The notes beneath the pieces are model-generated. The model had not been told where the DNA came from. It saw nothing but the letters and a program-made list of their open reading frames with translations, and did not search any database. The translations under genes were made by a program, and so were the position numbers. This document shows positions 7,799-16,987 of a stretch of DNA of 64,000 nt, piece after piece. Source of the stretch: JAAOIF01 sp965206195. GTDB taxonomy: Bacteria > Pseudomonadota > Gammaproteobacteria > PS1 > Pseudothioglobaceae. The stretch spans positions 1,240,001 to 1,304,000 of the forward strand of contig CBDBIZ010000011.1 of assembly GCA_965206195.1 (NCBI GenBank), read 5' to 3'. Position 1 is the stretch's first letter. The number at the start of each line of letters is the position of its first letter.

Positions 7799-8998
7799 AT
7801 GACACCCAAAAAAGCATTAATGCCAAACAACAGAGAAAGAACAATTGATGCCTTGGCTCGAAATAATAACATTATTAAATCTTTGTTTCATTATGACAAA
7901 CCAATCACATTCTTGATAACATCGCTGGCAATTCAAAAAATAAAAGTTGGTGCTCATCAAGGTGGACTAGTAGCTATTACAAGACCAGAAATCAAATCTT
8001 TAATACGAGGAGGTGATGTCAAAATTGGAATTAATAAACTAATCAAATCAATCAGATTAGATTTAGAAACCCATAACTTCTTTAATCTTTACAGCCCAAA
8101 CTCGGGATTACAAGATATAAGGCAAGGTTTAATTCAAAGAACAGCACTCACAAAAGATTTGTTTAAAGATTTAATCATTCATTTTGATGAAAATATGTTT
8201 GATGTTTTTAAATCTACAGAAAACTACACTATCCAATATCTTGATCAATTAAGAAATTGTAAAGAAAATCAAACAACAATTATTTACACGCTCACGCAAC
8301 CTTACGCCAAACCAACATCACCTGATTTTAAAATCAGTATTCTAGAATTAAGAGCTTATTTACGAATTGCTGATGATGCCTATACAGCGCCGAAAACTTT
8401 AACAATGAGAGTTAAAAAAATCTGCGCAAAGGTAACAAAAAAAACAAATATTAATTTATCAGTAACTTCAATTAAAAAAAATGGAACAACTGGCGCAACG
8501 ATTGGGTATTCCTTTCATTCTGATTTTAAAGATCAAAACCAAAAACAAATAACAAGCACAAAAACCATCAAAACAAAACCAATACACATTCGTCAACAAT
8601 TGACTAATTGGGGGGTTAGCAAAGACCAAATCAATATATGGATTAACAATTTAACACCGAAAAAAATTAATGACGCTATTGAACAAACCATTGAAAAATC
8701 AAAAAATAATCCTGGTGGATACATATATCAAATATTGGGTGATGGAAAGCGCATTGAGTCAGCAACACAAATTAAGAAAAACAAAGAAGTTGTTGGCTGC
8801 CTTAAGAAATTTGGACTAAGTACTGCGGATATTGCAAAAGCACAGAAAAAAACCAAAAAGCATAAAATTATTCTCTTGGCAGTAACAAATAAATGTTTGC
8901 GTGCACAAGCTAACGATGAGAGCGGCACGGAAAACATGCGACAATTTTTTAATGATCAGTTAGAAACTAGCTGTAACGATTTTAAGGTTGATTTATAA
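7799..8998 (+). CDS. Replication initiator protein, Rep_3/RepB-like
   Basis: 399 residues, preceded by GGGAGG. The pattern fits the two-winged-helix initiators that bind iterons. The N-terminal half contains FLITSLAIQKIKVGAH and alternating helices (LEDLxxHFDENMFDVFKST-like region); a second basic winged helix covers about 170-250 (LELRAYLRIADDAYTAPKTL). A Lys-rich C-terminal extension of about 130 residues is longer than in simple Rep_3 proteins. It should bind the iterons immediately upstream and start replication of the excised circle. The family assignment rests on layout and overall pattern, so moderate certainty. Confidence 0.75.
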   Translation: MTPKKALMPNNRERTIDALARNNNIIKSLFHYDKPITFLITSLAIQKIKVGAHQGGLVAITRPEIKSLIRGGDVKIGINKLIKSIRLDLETHNFFNLYSPNSGLQDIRQGLIQRTALTKDLFKDLIIHFDENMFDVFKSTENYTIQYLDQLRNCKENQTTIIYTLTQPYAKPTSPDFKISILELRAYLRIADDAYTAPKTLTMRVKKICAKVTKKTNINLSVTSIKKNGTTGATIGYSFHSDFKDQNQKQITSTKTIKTKPIHIRQQLTNWGVSKDQINIWINNLTPKKINDAIEQTIEKSKNNPGGYIYQILGDGKRIESATQIKKNKEVVGCLKKFGLSTADIAKAQKKTKKHKIILLAVTNKCLRAQANDESGTENMRQFFNDQLETSCNDFKVDL

Positions 8999-9023
8999 AA
9001 CTAGAGATGTGTTTTTTTTGCAT

Positions 9024-9227
9024 ATGAAATTGAATGATTTAGACATGGATTACAAAACAACAAAGGATGCGATTTTAGAAGATAGCTCAGTGCATCATTT
9101 TGTCAAACGTTGTATTCAAGAGTTAGAGGATTACGACCCGTTAGACGCGCTTAATAACGCGAAGATTTTGCAATTTTTATTTAAGAAAAAAGTAGATGAA
9201 ATATTTAAACAACAGGAGATTATATGA
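9024..9227 (+). CDS. Small acidic protein of unknown function
   Basis: 67 residues from the ATG at 9024; an in-frame ATG at 8988, overlapping the rep stop region, is an alternative. It is soluble, helical and rich in Asp, Glu and Lys (DYDPLDALNNAKILQFLFKKK). I recognise no family. Its stop overlaps the start of the next small frame (ATGA), so they look coupled. It may be an accessory to replication or transfer initiation. Confidence 0.5.
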   Translation: MKLNDLDMDYKTTKDAILEDSSVHHFVKRCIQELEDYDPLDALNNAKILQFLFKKKVDEIFKQQEII

Positions 9228-9485
9228 AGCAATTAATACTCACAAATAACTCAAAAATTCAAAAAGAATCATGGGAATTTATATGTCAACTGATATTGAA
9301 TTACCAAATGAGACGTATCTGTCTGAACGCAGCAGCTTAATCGCGAACCATTGCCATTGCCAAAACTCAAAATCAACCCAGAGATTAAGACCTTGAACGA
9401 CCTTGAAACTTGGGTAAGTATGGATGATTTTGAACTGATTGATTATCAGCATCACCCGGTGGTGAAATACCCTTTTAGTGTGTAA
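9224..9485 (+). pseudogene. Small coupled gene, frameshifted
   Basis: An ATG at 9224 follows CAGGAG, but its frame stops at 9340. A second start at 9283 opens MSTDIELPNETYLSER and stops early. A different frame from about 9345 reads EPLPLPKLKINPEIKTLNDL and on to the TAA at 9483-9485, with protein-like composition. One indel near 9343 joins the latter two into a protein of about 67 residues. Most likely it is a small accessory gene broken by a frameshift. No function is recognisable. Confidence 0.45.
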
Positions 9486-9760
9486 TGGAAATTTTAATTT
9501 TAATTTTTGGTTTGGTTGTATTTTCAGAGAGTTTTACTGATAAACCTGCTACAAATAATGTTAGTGCCTTGGCTTTGAAACAACAGTATTTGCCACGTCT
9601 TGATACTGTAAAAGATTTTGAAATGATTAATAAAGGTGGTGTTTGGGTGTTTGCACCAATTCAAAAAAATACAAAGGCTACGGTACTAAATGAAAACAAC
9701 ACAGGACAAACAGAGTTTATTACTTTGCCAGATGGCTCAAAAATTGAGAAAGGGTTTTAA
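9485..9760 (+). CDS. Small membrane-anchored or secreted protein, unknown
   Basis: 91 residues. The N-terminus is hydrophobic (ILILIFGLVVFSE) and could be a signal anchor. The rest is polar and ends in EFITLPDGSKIEKGF. It comes just before dsbC in the transfer region, a place often occupied by small envelope accessory genes in related elements. I do not recognise it. Confidence 0.5.
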   Translation: MEILILIFGLVVFSESFTDKPATNNVSALALKQQYLPRLDTVKDFEMINKGGVWVFAPIQKNTKATVLNENNTGQTEFITLPDGSKIEKGF

Positions 9761-9800
9761 CAGAAGGCTCTAAATTAAATTAACTAAACAAGGGAAAAAT

Positions 9801-10661
9801 ATGACTACAACAGAACAAAATTATTTTATCAATCAGCATATTAGTAAAAACAAAATAAAGTCAACGCTAAAACTAAAAGAGGCACTGATCGCTGTTATTT
9901 TATTTTTTACTTTTGCTACCATTACTTCATTTGATGCAAAAGCTGAAAAACAAACTGCACAACAGCAATTAATTGCTGAACAGTTGAAAGCAACCTTTAA
10001 TAAGACAACGTTATCCAATCTTGGTCCATCACCAATTCAGGGGCTTTGGCAGGCCGAGATTTCTAATCAAGTCGTGTATTTCAGTCCAACCCAAGAACTG
10101 ATGATTTTCGGAGAGATATACACAAAGAACGGTGTGTCTCTCTCGGAGCAAACAAGGCAAGAATGGCAAACAAAAAAAATATTTAAAGTTAACTTTGACG
10201 ATGCCATTACTGTTGGTGATGGTCTAATTGAAATTGTTGAGTTTACTGATACTGACTGCCCATTTTGTCAAAGGTTTAACGCGTGGGTTGATAAGAAAAA
10301 CAATGTTTATCAACAAAAAACTGGTAATGACTTATTTACCCGAAAAGTTATCCTGACACCTATTGATCAACTTCATCCAAATGCACACAAAGAAGCTGTT
10401 CACATTCTTTGTCAAAACCCTAAAGATTATCGAGAGTCAATCACAAAAACTCTTAATGGACAAGTTGCTTTTAAGGATATGCAAGATTGTAAAAAAGGTC
10501 GGGATTTACTCTCAAAACATCGCTTAATTGCACAGCAGTTTAATGTAGCTGCAACGCCTACTTTGATTATAGACGGTCAAATTATTCAAGGTTTTAATCA
10601 ACAAAAATTACAGCAAATTATCGACAAAATACTCAAACAATTAGAAAACAACAAGGAGTAG
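9801..10661 (+). CDS. dsbC: DsbC-like thiol:disulfide isomerase
   Basis: 286 residues with an internal-signal type N-terminus (hydrophobic 28-46), a DsbC dimerisation region (about 75-135) and a thioredoxin domain with the CPFC active site (FTDTDCPFCQRF, about 151-162) and a cis-Pro region VAATPTLII. It would act in the periplasm to shuffle disulfides in the cysteine-rich transfer proteins TraN, TraU and TraH. A dsbC at the head of F-type transfer operons is known from SXT/IncA-type elements. Confidence 0.85.
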   Translation: MTTTEQNYFINQHISKNKIKSTLKLKEALIAVILFFTFATITSFDAKAEKQTAQQQLIAEQLKATFNKTTLSNLGPSPIQGLWQAEISNQVVYFSPTQELMIFGEIYTKNGVSLSEQTRQEWQTKKIFKVNFDDAITVGDGLIEIVEFTDTDCPFCQRFNAWVDKKNNVYQQKTGNDLFTRKVILTPIDQLHPNAHKEAVHILCQNPKDYRESITKTLNGQVAFKDMQDCKKGRDLLSKHRLIAQQFNVAATPTLIIDGQIIQGFNQQKLQQIIDKILKQLENNKE

Positions 10662-10666
10662 AAAAA

Positions 10667-10945
10667 ATGGATAAATCAAAATTAATCGACACGATTTCAG
10701 CAACAGCAAATTTATCAAAAGCAGATGCCACTCACGCGTTAAATACAATGACAGCCACTATCACTACAGCTTTAGCAGATGGCGACAGTGTACAGTTAAT
10801 TGGTTTTGGTAGTTTTGTAGTTAGAGAGCGCGCGGCGTGTGTAGGTCGTAACCCCCAAACAGGCGAAATTATACAAATTGCAGCGAGTAAGTTGGCTGCT
10901 TTCAAGAGCGGTAAGGTTCTAAAAAACCTTATCAACAATAAATAA
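10667..10945 (+). CDS. HU-family DNA-binding protein
   Basis: 92 residues, typical HU/IHF length. The arm region reads GFGSFVVRERAACVGRNPQTGE, matching the HU signature GFGxFxVxxRxxRxGRNPxTGE, and the N-terminal helices KSKLIDTISATANLSKADA are standard. It bends DNA and may serve relaxosome, integrase or replication complexes of the element. It lies 5 bases after dsbC and 19 bases before the pilin gene. Confidence 0.92.
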   Translation: MDKSKLIDTISATANLSKADATHALNTMTATITTALADGDSVQLIGFGSFVVRERAACVGRNPQTGEIIQIAASKLAAFKSGKVLKNLINNK

Positions 10946-10964
10946 TAAAAAAAAGGAAGCAAAT

Positions 10965-11300
10965 ATGAAAACTTTACAAAAAACAAAACAATTTTTATCA
11001 AAAAATAAAGGCTTTATTGCCATGGGTGGTGTGTTGATGCTGGCTAGTGTTGATGCCAGCGCCTGGACAACTCCATCAACTGGCGATAGCTTTTATCAAG
11101 CTTACGATATAGTAGTTAATGATTTTTTAAAGGGTCCTATAGGATTTGTGTCTGGGCTGGTAATGATCGGCGTTGGGATAATTTCATTAGTGAATGCAGC
11201 TTATAAAATCGCACTACCTGCAATTTTAGCGGGTGGCTTATTATCGAGTGCGGACACACTAACTACCAGCCTAGGCGCAAGCATTAACTTGCTTGGGTAG
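10965..11300 (+). CDS. traA: Conjugative pilin, TraA/VirB2-like
   Basis: 111 residues. A long leader (about 35 residues, ending ASVDASA) precedes a short mature pilin with two hydrophobic helices (GFVSGLVMIGVGIISLV and ALPAILAGGLLSSA) linked by a small polar turn NAAYK, as in F pilin. It stands directly upstream of traL. An S26 peptidase at 41.0 kb in the same element could process it. Confidence 0.8.
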   Translation: MKTLQKTKQFLSKNKGFIAMGGVLMLASVDASAWTTPSTGDSFYQAYDIVVNDFLKGPIGFVSGLVMIGVGIISLVNAAYKIALPAILAGGLLSSADTLTTSLGASINLLG

Positions 11301-11302
11301 TT

Positions 11303-11566
11303 ATGCAATACTATTCCAACGAATTACATAAAAGACATCAAATTATCGGACTAGATAATATTGATTTTGTTGTTATTACCTTGATGTATGGCTTGGTAGT
11401 AACGACAACAATCTACTTATTATTAATTTGCATACCTTTTTTTGTTTTTTACTTAAAAACTAAAAAAAGCAAACCGCGCGGATTTGTGTTGCATGCTTTT
11501 TATGCTTTGCAGTTTATAAAAATAACGGGTTACCCGAATTCAACTACAAGTGTTTTTTATCAATAA
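11303..11566 (+). CDS. traL: T4SS protein TraL
   Basis: 87 residues, within the usual 90-100. TraL is a small inner-membrane protein of the F-type channel. It shows the typical start with a DNIDFVVITLMYGLV segment, one or two membrane helices (31-55) and the C-terminal GFVLHAFYAL. It starts two bases after the pilin stop and is followed by traE. Confidence 0.8.
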   Translation: MQYYSNELHKRHQIIGLDNIDFVVITLMYGLVVTTTIYLLLICIPFFVFYLKTKKSKPRGFVLHAFYALQFIKITGYPNSTTSVFYQ

Positions 11567-11568
11567 TT

Positions 11569-12129
11569 ATGGATGCTAACAAATTTAAAAAAATAAAGTC
11601 ATCTCTTAAAGATGAGAAATCATTATTACGTTTTGCTTTAATTATTATGTTGTTGGTTACTGTTATCAATTACACCTCAATCCAAGACATTAAAAACAAC
11701 GAGCGAATCGTTATTAAGACGCTCAATCAAAGCTCGCAATTCTGGGTTTCAGCTCAAGATGCCAGTGATAATTATTTGTTAGGCTTGGCTCGCTATGTGG
11801 TGCAACTCAAAAAAAATAATACTGCGGCAAATGTTGATAATAACTTTGCCAGATTATTAGAATTAATCAATCCTAAAAGTTATGAGACGATAAAACAACA
11901 ATTAAAGCAAGAGGCAACGATTATTAAAAAATATAACCGCAACGCCTATAGCTTTAATGTATCAAAAACTCAAATTAATCGTAAAACTCAAACAATGGTT
12001 ATTACTGGCAATTCAACACGTTGGAATGTCATGGGAAAGAAAACACCTAAGAAAAGACAAATAACCATTTCTTATGTCATTGATAACTCCATGTTTTCTA
12101 TTACTCGTTTACAGGATGAATTGTTATGA
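11569..12129 (+). CDS. traE: T4SS protein TraE (VirB5/VirB8-like scaffold)
   Basis: 186 residues. One N-terminal membrane helix (about 21-36) is followed by a periplasmic domain with the TraE sequence pattern: SQFWVSAQDASDNYLLGLAR, then a KTQTMVITGNS strand pair. TraE is an inner-membrane component of the F transferosome, with a VirB8-like fold. The stop overlaps the traK start by 4 bases. Confidence 0.82.
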   Translation: MDANKFKKIKSSLKDEKSLLRFALIIMLLVTVINYTSIQDIKNNERIVIKTLNQSSQFWVSAQDASDNYLLGLARYVVQLKKNNTAANVDNNFARLLELINPKSYETIKQQLKQEATIIKKYNRNAYSFNVSKTQINRKTQTMVITGNSTRWNVMGKKTPKKRQITISYVIDNSMFSITRLQDELL

Positions 12130-12860
12130 AACTCAAATACTATTTTAATATATTTATTATTATATTATCAGAAAGCGTTATGTCCACGGTTGTTATGCCA
12201 GAGATTAGGACAGTTGTACCTGTGTCTAATAGGGATATGAGCCGCATTAAATGTGTTCATGGTCAAATTGGTAGTATTGATTATGTTGCTGGTACAGGTT
12301 TAATCCACAAAACCCATAAGAATAACAAAAATACCATTATTAATTTTCAGCAGTTAGACAATGGCGTTGAGCGAAAGATTATTAACTCAAAGGTTAATTT
12401 TGGCATTGTTTGTAATGAAGAGTATTATCAATTAGTGCTAGACCCGCAAGCGTTAGATACGCAGGTTATTTTTCTACAAGTATCTGATACTGAACTAAAG
12501 GCGAAAAAAACCCATCAACAAAATAAAAATAAATCAAAGCAACAAATTTTGCTTGGTTTAATCAAACGCTCTCGTCAAGATATAAATTACCCACAACTTG
12601 AGATAAATGATATTTTTATAGATAACTTAAAGCTAAAGTTGTTGGGCAAGTTAGAAGTTCCAGGCACCCAATATCAGATAAAAAAATTTGTAGTGATTGC
12701 TAATCAAGATATTCTTTTAGATGAAAAAATATTTTTGAACACACTACTCAGCAGTGACACAATTACCGCTATATCACTTGATGATTATCAACTGAATCAA
12801 GAAAAAAAATACACCTATCTACATGTGGTTACTGAAAAAAATATACCAGGAGAGTTGTAA
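12126..12860 (+). CDS. traK: T4SS secretin-like protein TraK (VirB9-like)
   Basis: 244 residues with a signal peptide and a beta-rich periplasmic body (SRIKCVHGQIGSIDY, then KVNFGIVCNEEYYQLVLDP), in line with TraK, the outer-membrane-ring partner of TraB and TraV. The first codons lie in an AT-rich repeat shared with traW and traU. The stop overlaps the traB start by one base. Confidence 0.78.
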   Translation: MKLKYYFNIFIIILSESVMSTVVMPEIRTVVPVSNRDMSRIKCVHGQIGSIDYVAGTGLIHKTHKNNKNTIINFQQLDNGVERKIINSKVNFGIVCNEEYYQLVLDPQALDTQVIFLQVSDTELKAKKTHQQNKNKSKQQILLGLIKRSRQDINYPQLEINDIFIDNLKLKLLGKLEVPGTQYQIKKFVVIANQDILLDEKIFLNTLLSSDTITAISLDDYQLNQEKKYTYLHVVTEKNIPGEL

Positions 12861-13387
12861 TGTTAGACAACTTAAAAAACAAATATTTAGCATTGGACAG
12901 ACGTCAAAAACTCAGGATTTTATGGTCGTTAATTGGCGTTGTTCTTTTTATTATCTTGTATTTAGCATACGAAACTCGTACTGTTGAAATTGCGCAAAAT
13001 ACCGTTAAACAAGATTCTGAAAAAACAACAACAGTGGTGACTAATGCCGAGTTGTTTGAAGATGATGTTATTGATATGGTTAATGATAAAGCTGAAAAAC
13101 TCCAGGGTGATTTAGAAAAACTTAAACAAGAAAATTCAAACTTAAAAAAAATGTTTGAAGTAGAAATGCAACAATCTTTTAGCAACCAACAACAGAATAA
13201 TAATACAAATAATCCTGCCACTGGCTTTCCGCCATCACCAGCAACTGACACTAACTATGTTAATGGTGATAGTAATCAAACTAATTTGGATTTACAGCCA
13301 CAGTGGGTCGGTGGCATTATTCATGAAGAATATGATTTGTTAAAACCTGCTATTAACACTAAAAATAATGCTGAAAAAAAAGAATAA
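12860..13387 (+). CDS. traB: T4SS core protein TraB (VirB10-like), N-terminal part
   Basis: 175 residues: a cytoplasmic tip, one membrane helix (LRILWSLIGVVLFIILYLAY), a coiled coil (EKLQGDLEKLKQENSNLKK) and a Pro/Gln/Asn-rich spacer. The frame ends at TAA 13385-13387 just after an A8 run (13374-13381). The VirB10 barrel domain continues at once in the -1 frame. TraB spans both membranes and links the channel to the outer-membrane ring. A -1 slip at the A run would restore a single protein of about 380 residues, still short of the 475 of F TraB but with both regions present. Confidence 0.8.
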   Translation: MLDNLKNKYLALDRRQKLRILWSLIGVVLFIILYLAYETRTVEIAQNTVKQDSEKTTTVVTNAELFEDDVIDMVNDKAEKLQGDLEKLKQENSNLKKMFEVEMQQSFSNQQQNNNTNNPATGFPPSPATDTNYVNGDSNQTNLDLQPQWVGGIIHEEYDLLKPAINTKNNAEKKE

Positions 13388-14010
13388 TAAAATTGCCTCC
13401 GAGTTTTATGCAAGGTTTTTTATTGACTGGAATGGACGCATTAACGATTGAAGGTGCAGGCGATACCCCAGAGCCAATGATGATACGGGTACAAGCCCCT
13501 GCAGTGTTGCCAAATGAGGTGAGAGCGAACCTAAAAGGCTGTTTTGTCATCGCGGAGGGCTACGGCAATTTAGCCACACATAGAGTGGATGCAAAACTCA
13601 GAAGTCTTAGTTGTGTTGATTTTAAAGGTGGCAGCGTTATTTTTGAAAAAATTAAAGGCTACATTCAAGACGGCGATGGCAAGCGTGGCATCAAGGGCCA
13701 ACCAGTTCATCGGGCAGGGGCATTGCTTGCTAGAAGTATGATAGCGGGTGCATTTGAAGGCATAGGGAATGCTATTACAGGTGCTGCTCAAACCACCAAT
13801 ATATCTGCTATAGGGCAAACAAATAACACGCCGAGTAATAATTTAGGCAGTGCAGCACTTGGCGGGGCTATTTCAACGGCGTCAAAAGATGTAAGAAGTT
13901 TATTTTTGCAATTAGCAAAACAATCATCGCCAGTGATTGAGGTTGGTGCGGCTAAAAAGATATCGGTCGTAATAACCGAATTGGTTGAGTTAAAAATACA
14001 GGAGTTTTAA
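13383..14010 (+). CDS. traB: TraB C-terminal VirB10-like barrel, in the -1 frame
   Basis: The frame carries KLPPSFMQGFLLTGMDA, then FVIAEGYGNLATHR, KGCF and RSLSCVDF, and ends KISVVITELVELKIQEF, all hallmark TraB sequences. There is no good independent start: TTG 13393 has no Shine-Dalgarno and would begin inside a conserved segment. The frame is open back into the A8 run shared with the upstream half, so the two are one gene interrupted by a single-base shift, or joined by ribosomal or transcriptional slippage. Its stop overlaps the traV start. Confidence 0.8.
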
Positions 14011-14504
14011 TGATGAAAAATTTAATTTTAATCGGCGTCATAGTATTAACACAAAGTTGCTCTTTGTTGCCTTATCAAGAAGAATCTGCTTGTAAATTTG
14101 ATGGTCTGGGTAAATGCTTGCCGATTGATAGGGCTTACAAAGAGGCAGTCAGTGGAATTAATCAAGGAGGTAAATTGGTTAACGGCAAAAAAAACAGTGA
14201 TTTATTTTGGGACACCGGCCTAGAAGTGAATAACTCAAATAATCAAACTGCCACTCTAACCATTGAACAGGATTATCAAAATTCTATTTATAAGCAAATG
14301 CGCAAGCTAGTACAGCAACCGCAAATGCCGTTGTTGAAACCTGCAACCGTTCGTCGAGTTTTAATTCTGCCTTATCGTTCAAAGAATTTTAAACAGTGGA
14401 CTAGCGCCACTTATGTTTACTACATCGAGAAACAGCCGCAATGGACGCTAGACAAGGTAAATGCTAATCAAGTCCCACAAAATACATTGGATTTATATCA
14501 ATAA
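14010..14504 (+). CDS. traV: T4SS lipoprotein TraV
   Basis: 164 residues. A signal peptide ends in the lipobox LTQSC (Cys17), followed by a second Cys cluster (ACKFDGLGKC) that is typical of TraV. TraV anchors the TraK-TraB ring in the outer membrane. The C-terminal half, RVLILPYRSKNFKQWTSA, also matches the family. The start codon overlaps the traB stop (TAATG). Confidence 0.85.
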   Translation: MMKNLILIGVIVLTQSCSLLPYQEESACKFDGLGKCLPIDRAYKEAVSGINQGGKLVNGKKNSDLFWDTGLEVNNSNNQTATLTIEQDYQNSIYKQMRKLVQQPQMPLLKPATVRRVLILPYRSKNFKQWTSATYVYYIEKQPQWTLDKVNANQVPQNTLDLYQ

Positions 14505-14506
14505 TT

Positions 14507-16987
14507 ATGAGTGCTGAAAAAGTAGAAAAAGCGTTAAAGCGGGATAGTTTGTCGGACTATTTGCCGTATTTAGCCTATGATAAAAAAGAACAAGAATTTA
14601 TCAACACTGATAGAACTTTTGGTTATTTATATGAATGCTCCCCCGTTTATTTCTTAGGCGAAGAGCAGGTTAATGTCCTAACCTCTATTTTAAAACAAGA
14701 TTATGGCAAAGGCGCAGTATTGCAATTTATCTTATTTGCCGATACCAATATTGATCATTATTGTGATTTAATTCAGCAAGGTGATAAGCGACAAACGCCA
14801 TTGACTAAAAAAATGAGCGATGATTATGTGGGCTTTTTAAAAAATTATCCAAAATATCAATCAAAAACGAAGAGTAATCAACTCAAGAATTTTCGCCTGT
14901 TTGTAGCTTTAAAAACCAAAACAAGCCTGAGTAAAACAATTGTCTGTGCATTAACAGAAAGTCTGGCTGGTGTTGGTTTACAGCCAACTCAGATGAATGC
15001 TGGTGCATTATTGTCTTTGATTAGACAACTATTGAACGGTTCAAAACATAACCAAAGACATTATGATGATGGTAAACCTATTGCGCCGCAGACAATATTT
15101 GCCGATACTGAAATTAATTTTAGCGGCAATGATTTGATTAAAATCAACGATGAATTTGTGAGTGTTATTACACCAAAGGCATTTCCAGATAAAGTTAATG
15201 AGCAAAGCCTGAATACAACACAAGTTAATGAGTTGATTGGTTCTTACCAGGGTGGTATCAACGATTTAGATCAAATTACATCACGTTTTATTTGGTCCTG
15301 TAACGTCTTATTAGACAGTGTTGGTGGTGAGTTGCAACGTAAAACTTATCTAGCAAACTTACAAAGAGCCGCCTCAAAGCTTAGCAATAACATTACAGAT
15401 CGAATCAGTGCTCTGTCTTTGGCTTATAAAAATAACAATAATGATTGTTACCTTAAATTTATACCGAGTTTGGTTATTTTTGCAAACAACAAAGAGCAAT
15501 TGTCAGCTGCAACCACGAAAGCCTTAAGACTTTGGGAGTCTAAAGGGTTTTCAATGCAGCAAGAAAGTCACATTAAACATCTTATGTTTTTATCCTCGCT
15601 GCCTTTTGGTTTGTATTTAGGTAAAAATAATAAAAATATTAATCTACTGGATAGGCATTTTATTGCTAGCAGCAAAGCCATTGCTACGCAATTGCCATTG
15701 CAAGGCGATTATTTTGGATTCGGCCACCCAGTTGTGCCGTTAACTGGCAGAAAATCACAGGTTCAAGGCTTGGATTTATTCTGTAAAAAATCAAACAATC
15801 ATAACTTTTTATGTTGTGCGACCTCTGGCGGTGGAAAATCTTTTTTTGTGAACTGGCTGTTAATACATTATTTTACCGCTGGCGCTAAAATTAGAATTAA
15901 TGACATCGGTGGCAGTTATAAAAAAATTACCAAGCTTGTTGGCGGCACTTATATTGACATTGAGGATAACAGGGTGAATCTCAATCCATTTCAAGTTTCC
16001 AATAATCTGAAGAGGGACTACGAACAAGAGGATAACAGTCATTACGATGAAGTAGATAAGACTCACGATATTGAAACTATTGTAATGATATTGGGTGAAA
16101 TGATCTATGCTAATATTGAAGATGGCAAACTCAGTTCGGAGGAAGTTGGTCTATTAACACATGCGGTTAAAGAAACAATTGCCCGTGGCATAGTTAAAAA
16201 TGCCATTGATTTTGTGCAAGATTACCTCAGCGATTTGTATCAGTTTTCAGATGAAAAATCTATTCCAGGGTCTTTAAACCGAAGAGCCAAAGAGTTGTCG
16301 TTTAATTTGTGTGAATTTAGCTCAAAAGGTGAATATGGTCACTTGTTTAATGGGGTTAGTGAAAACGCCTGGCAAGATAATCCCTTTGTAGTATTAGAAC
16401 TGGAATCGCTTAGTGCCAAACCTGCATTGATGAAAGTTGTGTCTTTGCAAATTATCAACATGATGACCCAAGAAATGTACCAAGGCGATCGTAGTGAAAT
16501 GAAGATATCAATCTTTGATGAGGTTGCGTTTATGTTTGGCTCATCGCAACGCTTAGCCAAGGTGGTTGAAGACGGTTATCGCCGAGCTCGTAAATATAAC
16601 GGTTGCTTCGGAACAATATTCCAATCCATTTTAGACACTAAACTATTTGGTCGAGTTGGCGAAGTTATGAATAACAATGCTGCTTTTAAATTCTACCTTG
16701 AGAGTGGTGATTATGAAAAAGCCATCAAAGAAGGCTTGATTACATTGGATGACTTCGCATCTAAATTACTCACAAGTATCCAATCAAACCGACCAAATTA
16801 CTCTGAGATTTTTATGGACACACCAGGGGGTATTGGTGTCTCGCGTCTAATGGTTAGCCCCTTTAGTCACGCTGTTGCAACCACAGATGCCCATGAAGTG
16901 GTTGAAATTGAATCTTATCAGCAGCAAGGCTTGTCGATTGTTGATGCTTTGGAAAAATTTGCAACTAAAAGAAGTGTAAAGGCATGA
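14507..16987 (+). CDS. traC: T4SS ATPase TraC (VirB4-like)
   Basis: 826 residues, standard length. TraC powers pilus assembly. The N-terminal domain begins RDSLSDYLPYLAYDKKEQEF. Walker A is ATSGGGKSFFVNW (about 438), and Walker B is KISIFDEVAFMF (about 668) followed by RRARKYNGCFG. It sits at the usual place after traV. The stop overlaps the next gene by 4 bases. Confidence 0.93.
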   Translation: MSAEKVEKALKRDSLSDYLPYLAYDKKEQEFINTDRTFGYLYECSPVYFLGEEQVNVLTSILKQDYGKGAVLQFILFADTNIDHYCDLIQQGDKRQTPLTKKMSDDYVGFLKNYPKYQSKTKSNQLKNFRLFVALKTKTSLSKTIVCALTESLAGVGLQPTQMNAGALLSLIRQLLNGSKHNQRHYDDGKPIAPQTIFADTEINFSGNDLIKINDEFVSVITPKAFPDKVNEQSLNTTQVNELIGSYQGGINDLDQITSRFIWSCNVLLDSVGGELQRKTYLANLQRAASKLSNNITDRISALSLAYKNNNNDCYLKFIPSLVIFANNKEQLSAATTKALRLWESKGFSMQQESHIKHLMFLSSLPFGLYLGKNNKNINLLDRHFIASSKAIATQLPLQGDYFGFGHPVVPLTGRKSQVQGLDLFCKKSNNHNFLCCATSGGGKSFFVNWLLIHYFTAGAKIRINDIGGSYKKITKLVGGTYIDIEDNRVNLNPFQVSNNLKRDYEQEDNSHYDEVDKTHDIETIVMILGEMIYANIEDGKLSSEEVGLLTHAVKETIARGIVKNAIDFVQDYLSDLYQFSDEKSIPGSLNRRAKELSFNLCEFSSKGEYGHLFNGVSENAWQDNPFVVLELESLSAKPALMKVVSLQIINMMTQEMYQGDRSEMKISIFDEVAFMFGSSQRLAKVVEDGYRRARKYNGCFGTIFQSILDTKLFGRVGEVMNNNAAFKFYLESGDYEKAIKEGLITLDDFASKLLTSIQSNRPNYSEIFMDTPGGIGVSRLMVSPFSHAVATTDAHEVVEIESYQQQGLSIVDALEKFATKRSVKA

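Noticed and set aside
7380..7802. 140-codon open frame with repeated QISYxYPQLVTLF units
   Set aside because: The repetition is the iteron DNA read in one frame; spacing of 20-22 bases and position before the initiator explain it better than a gene.
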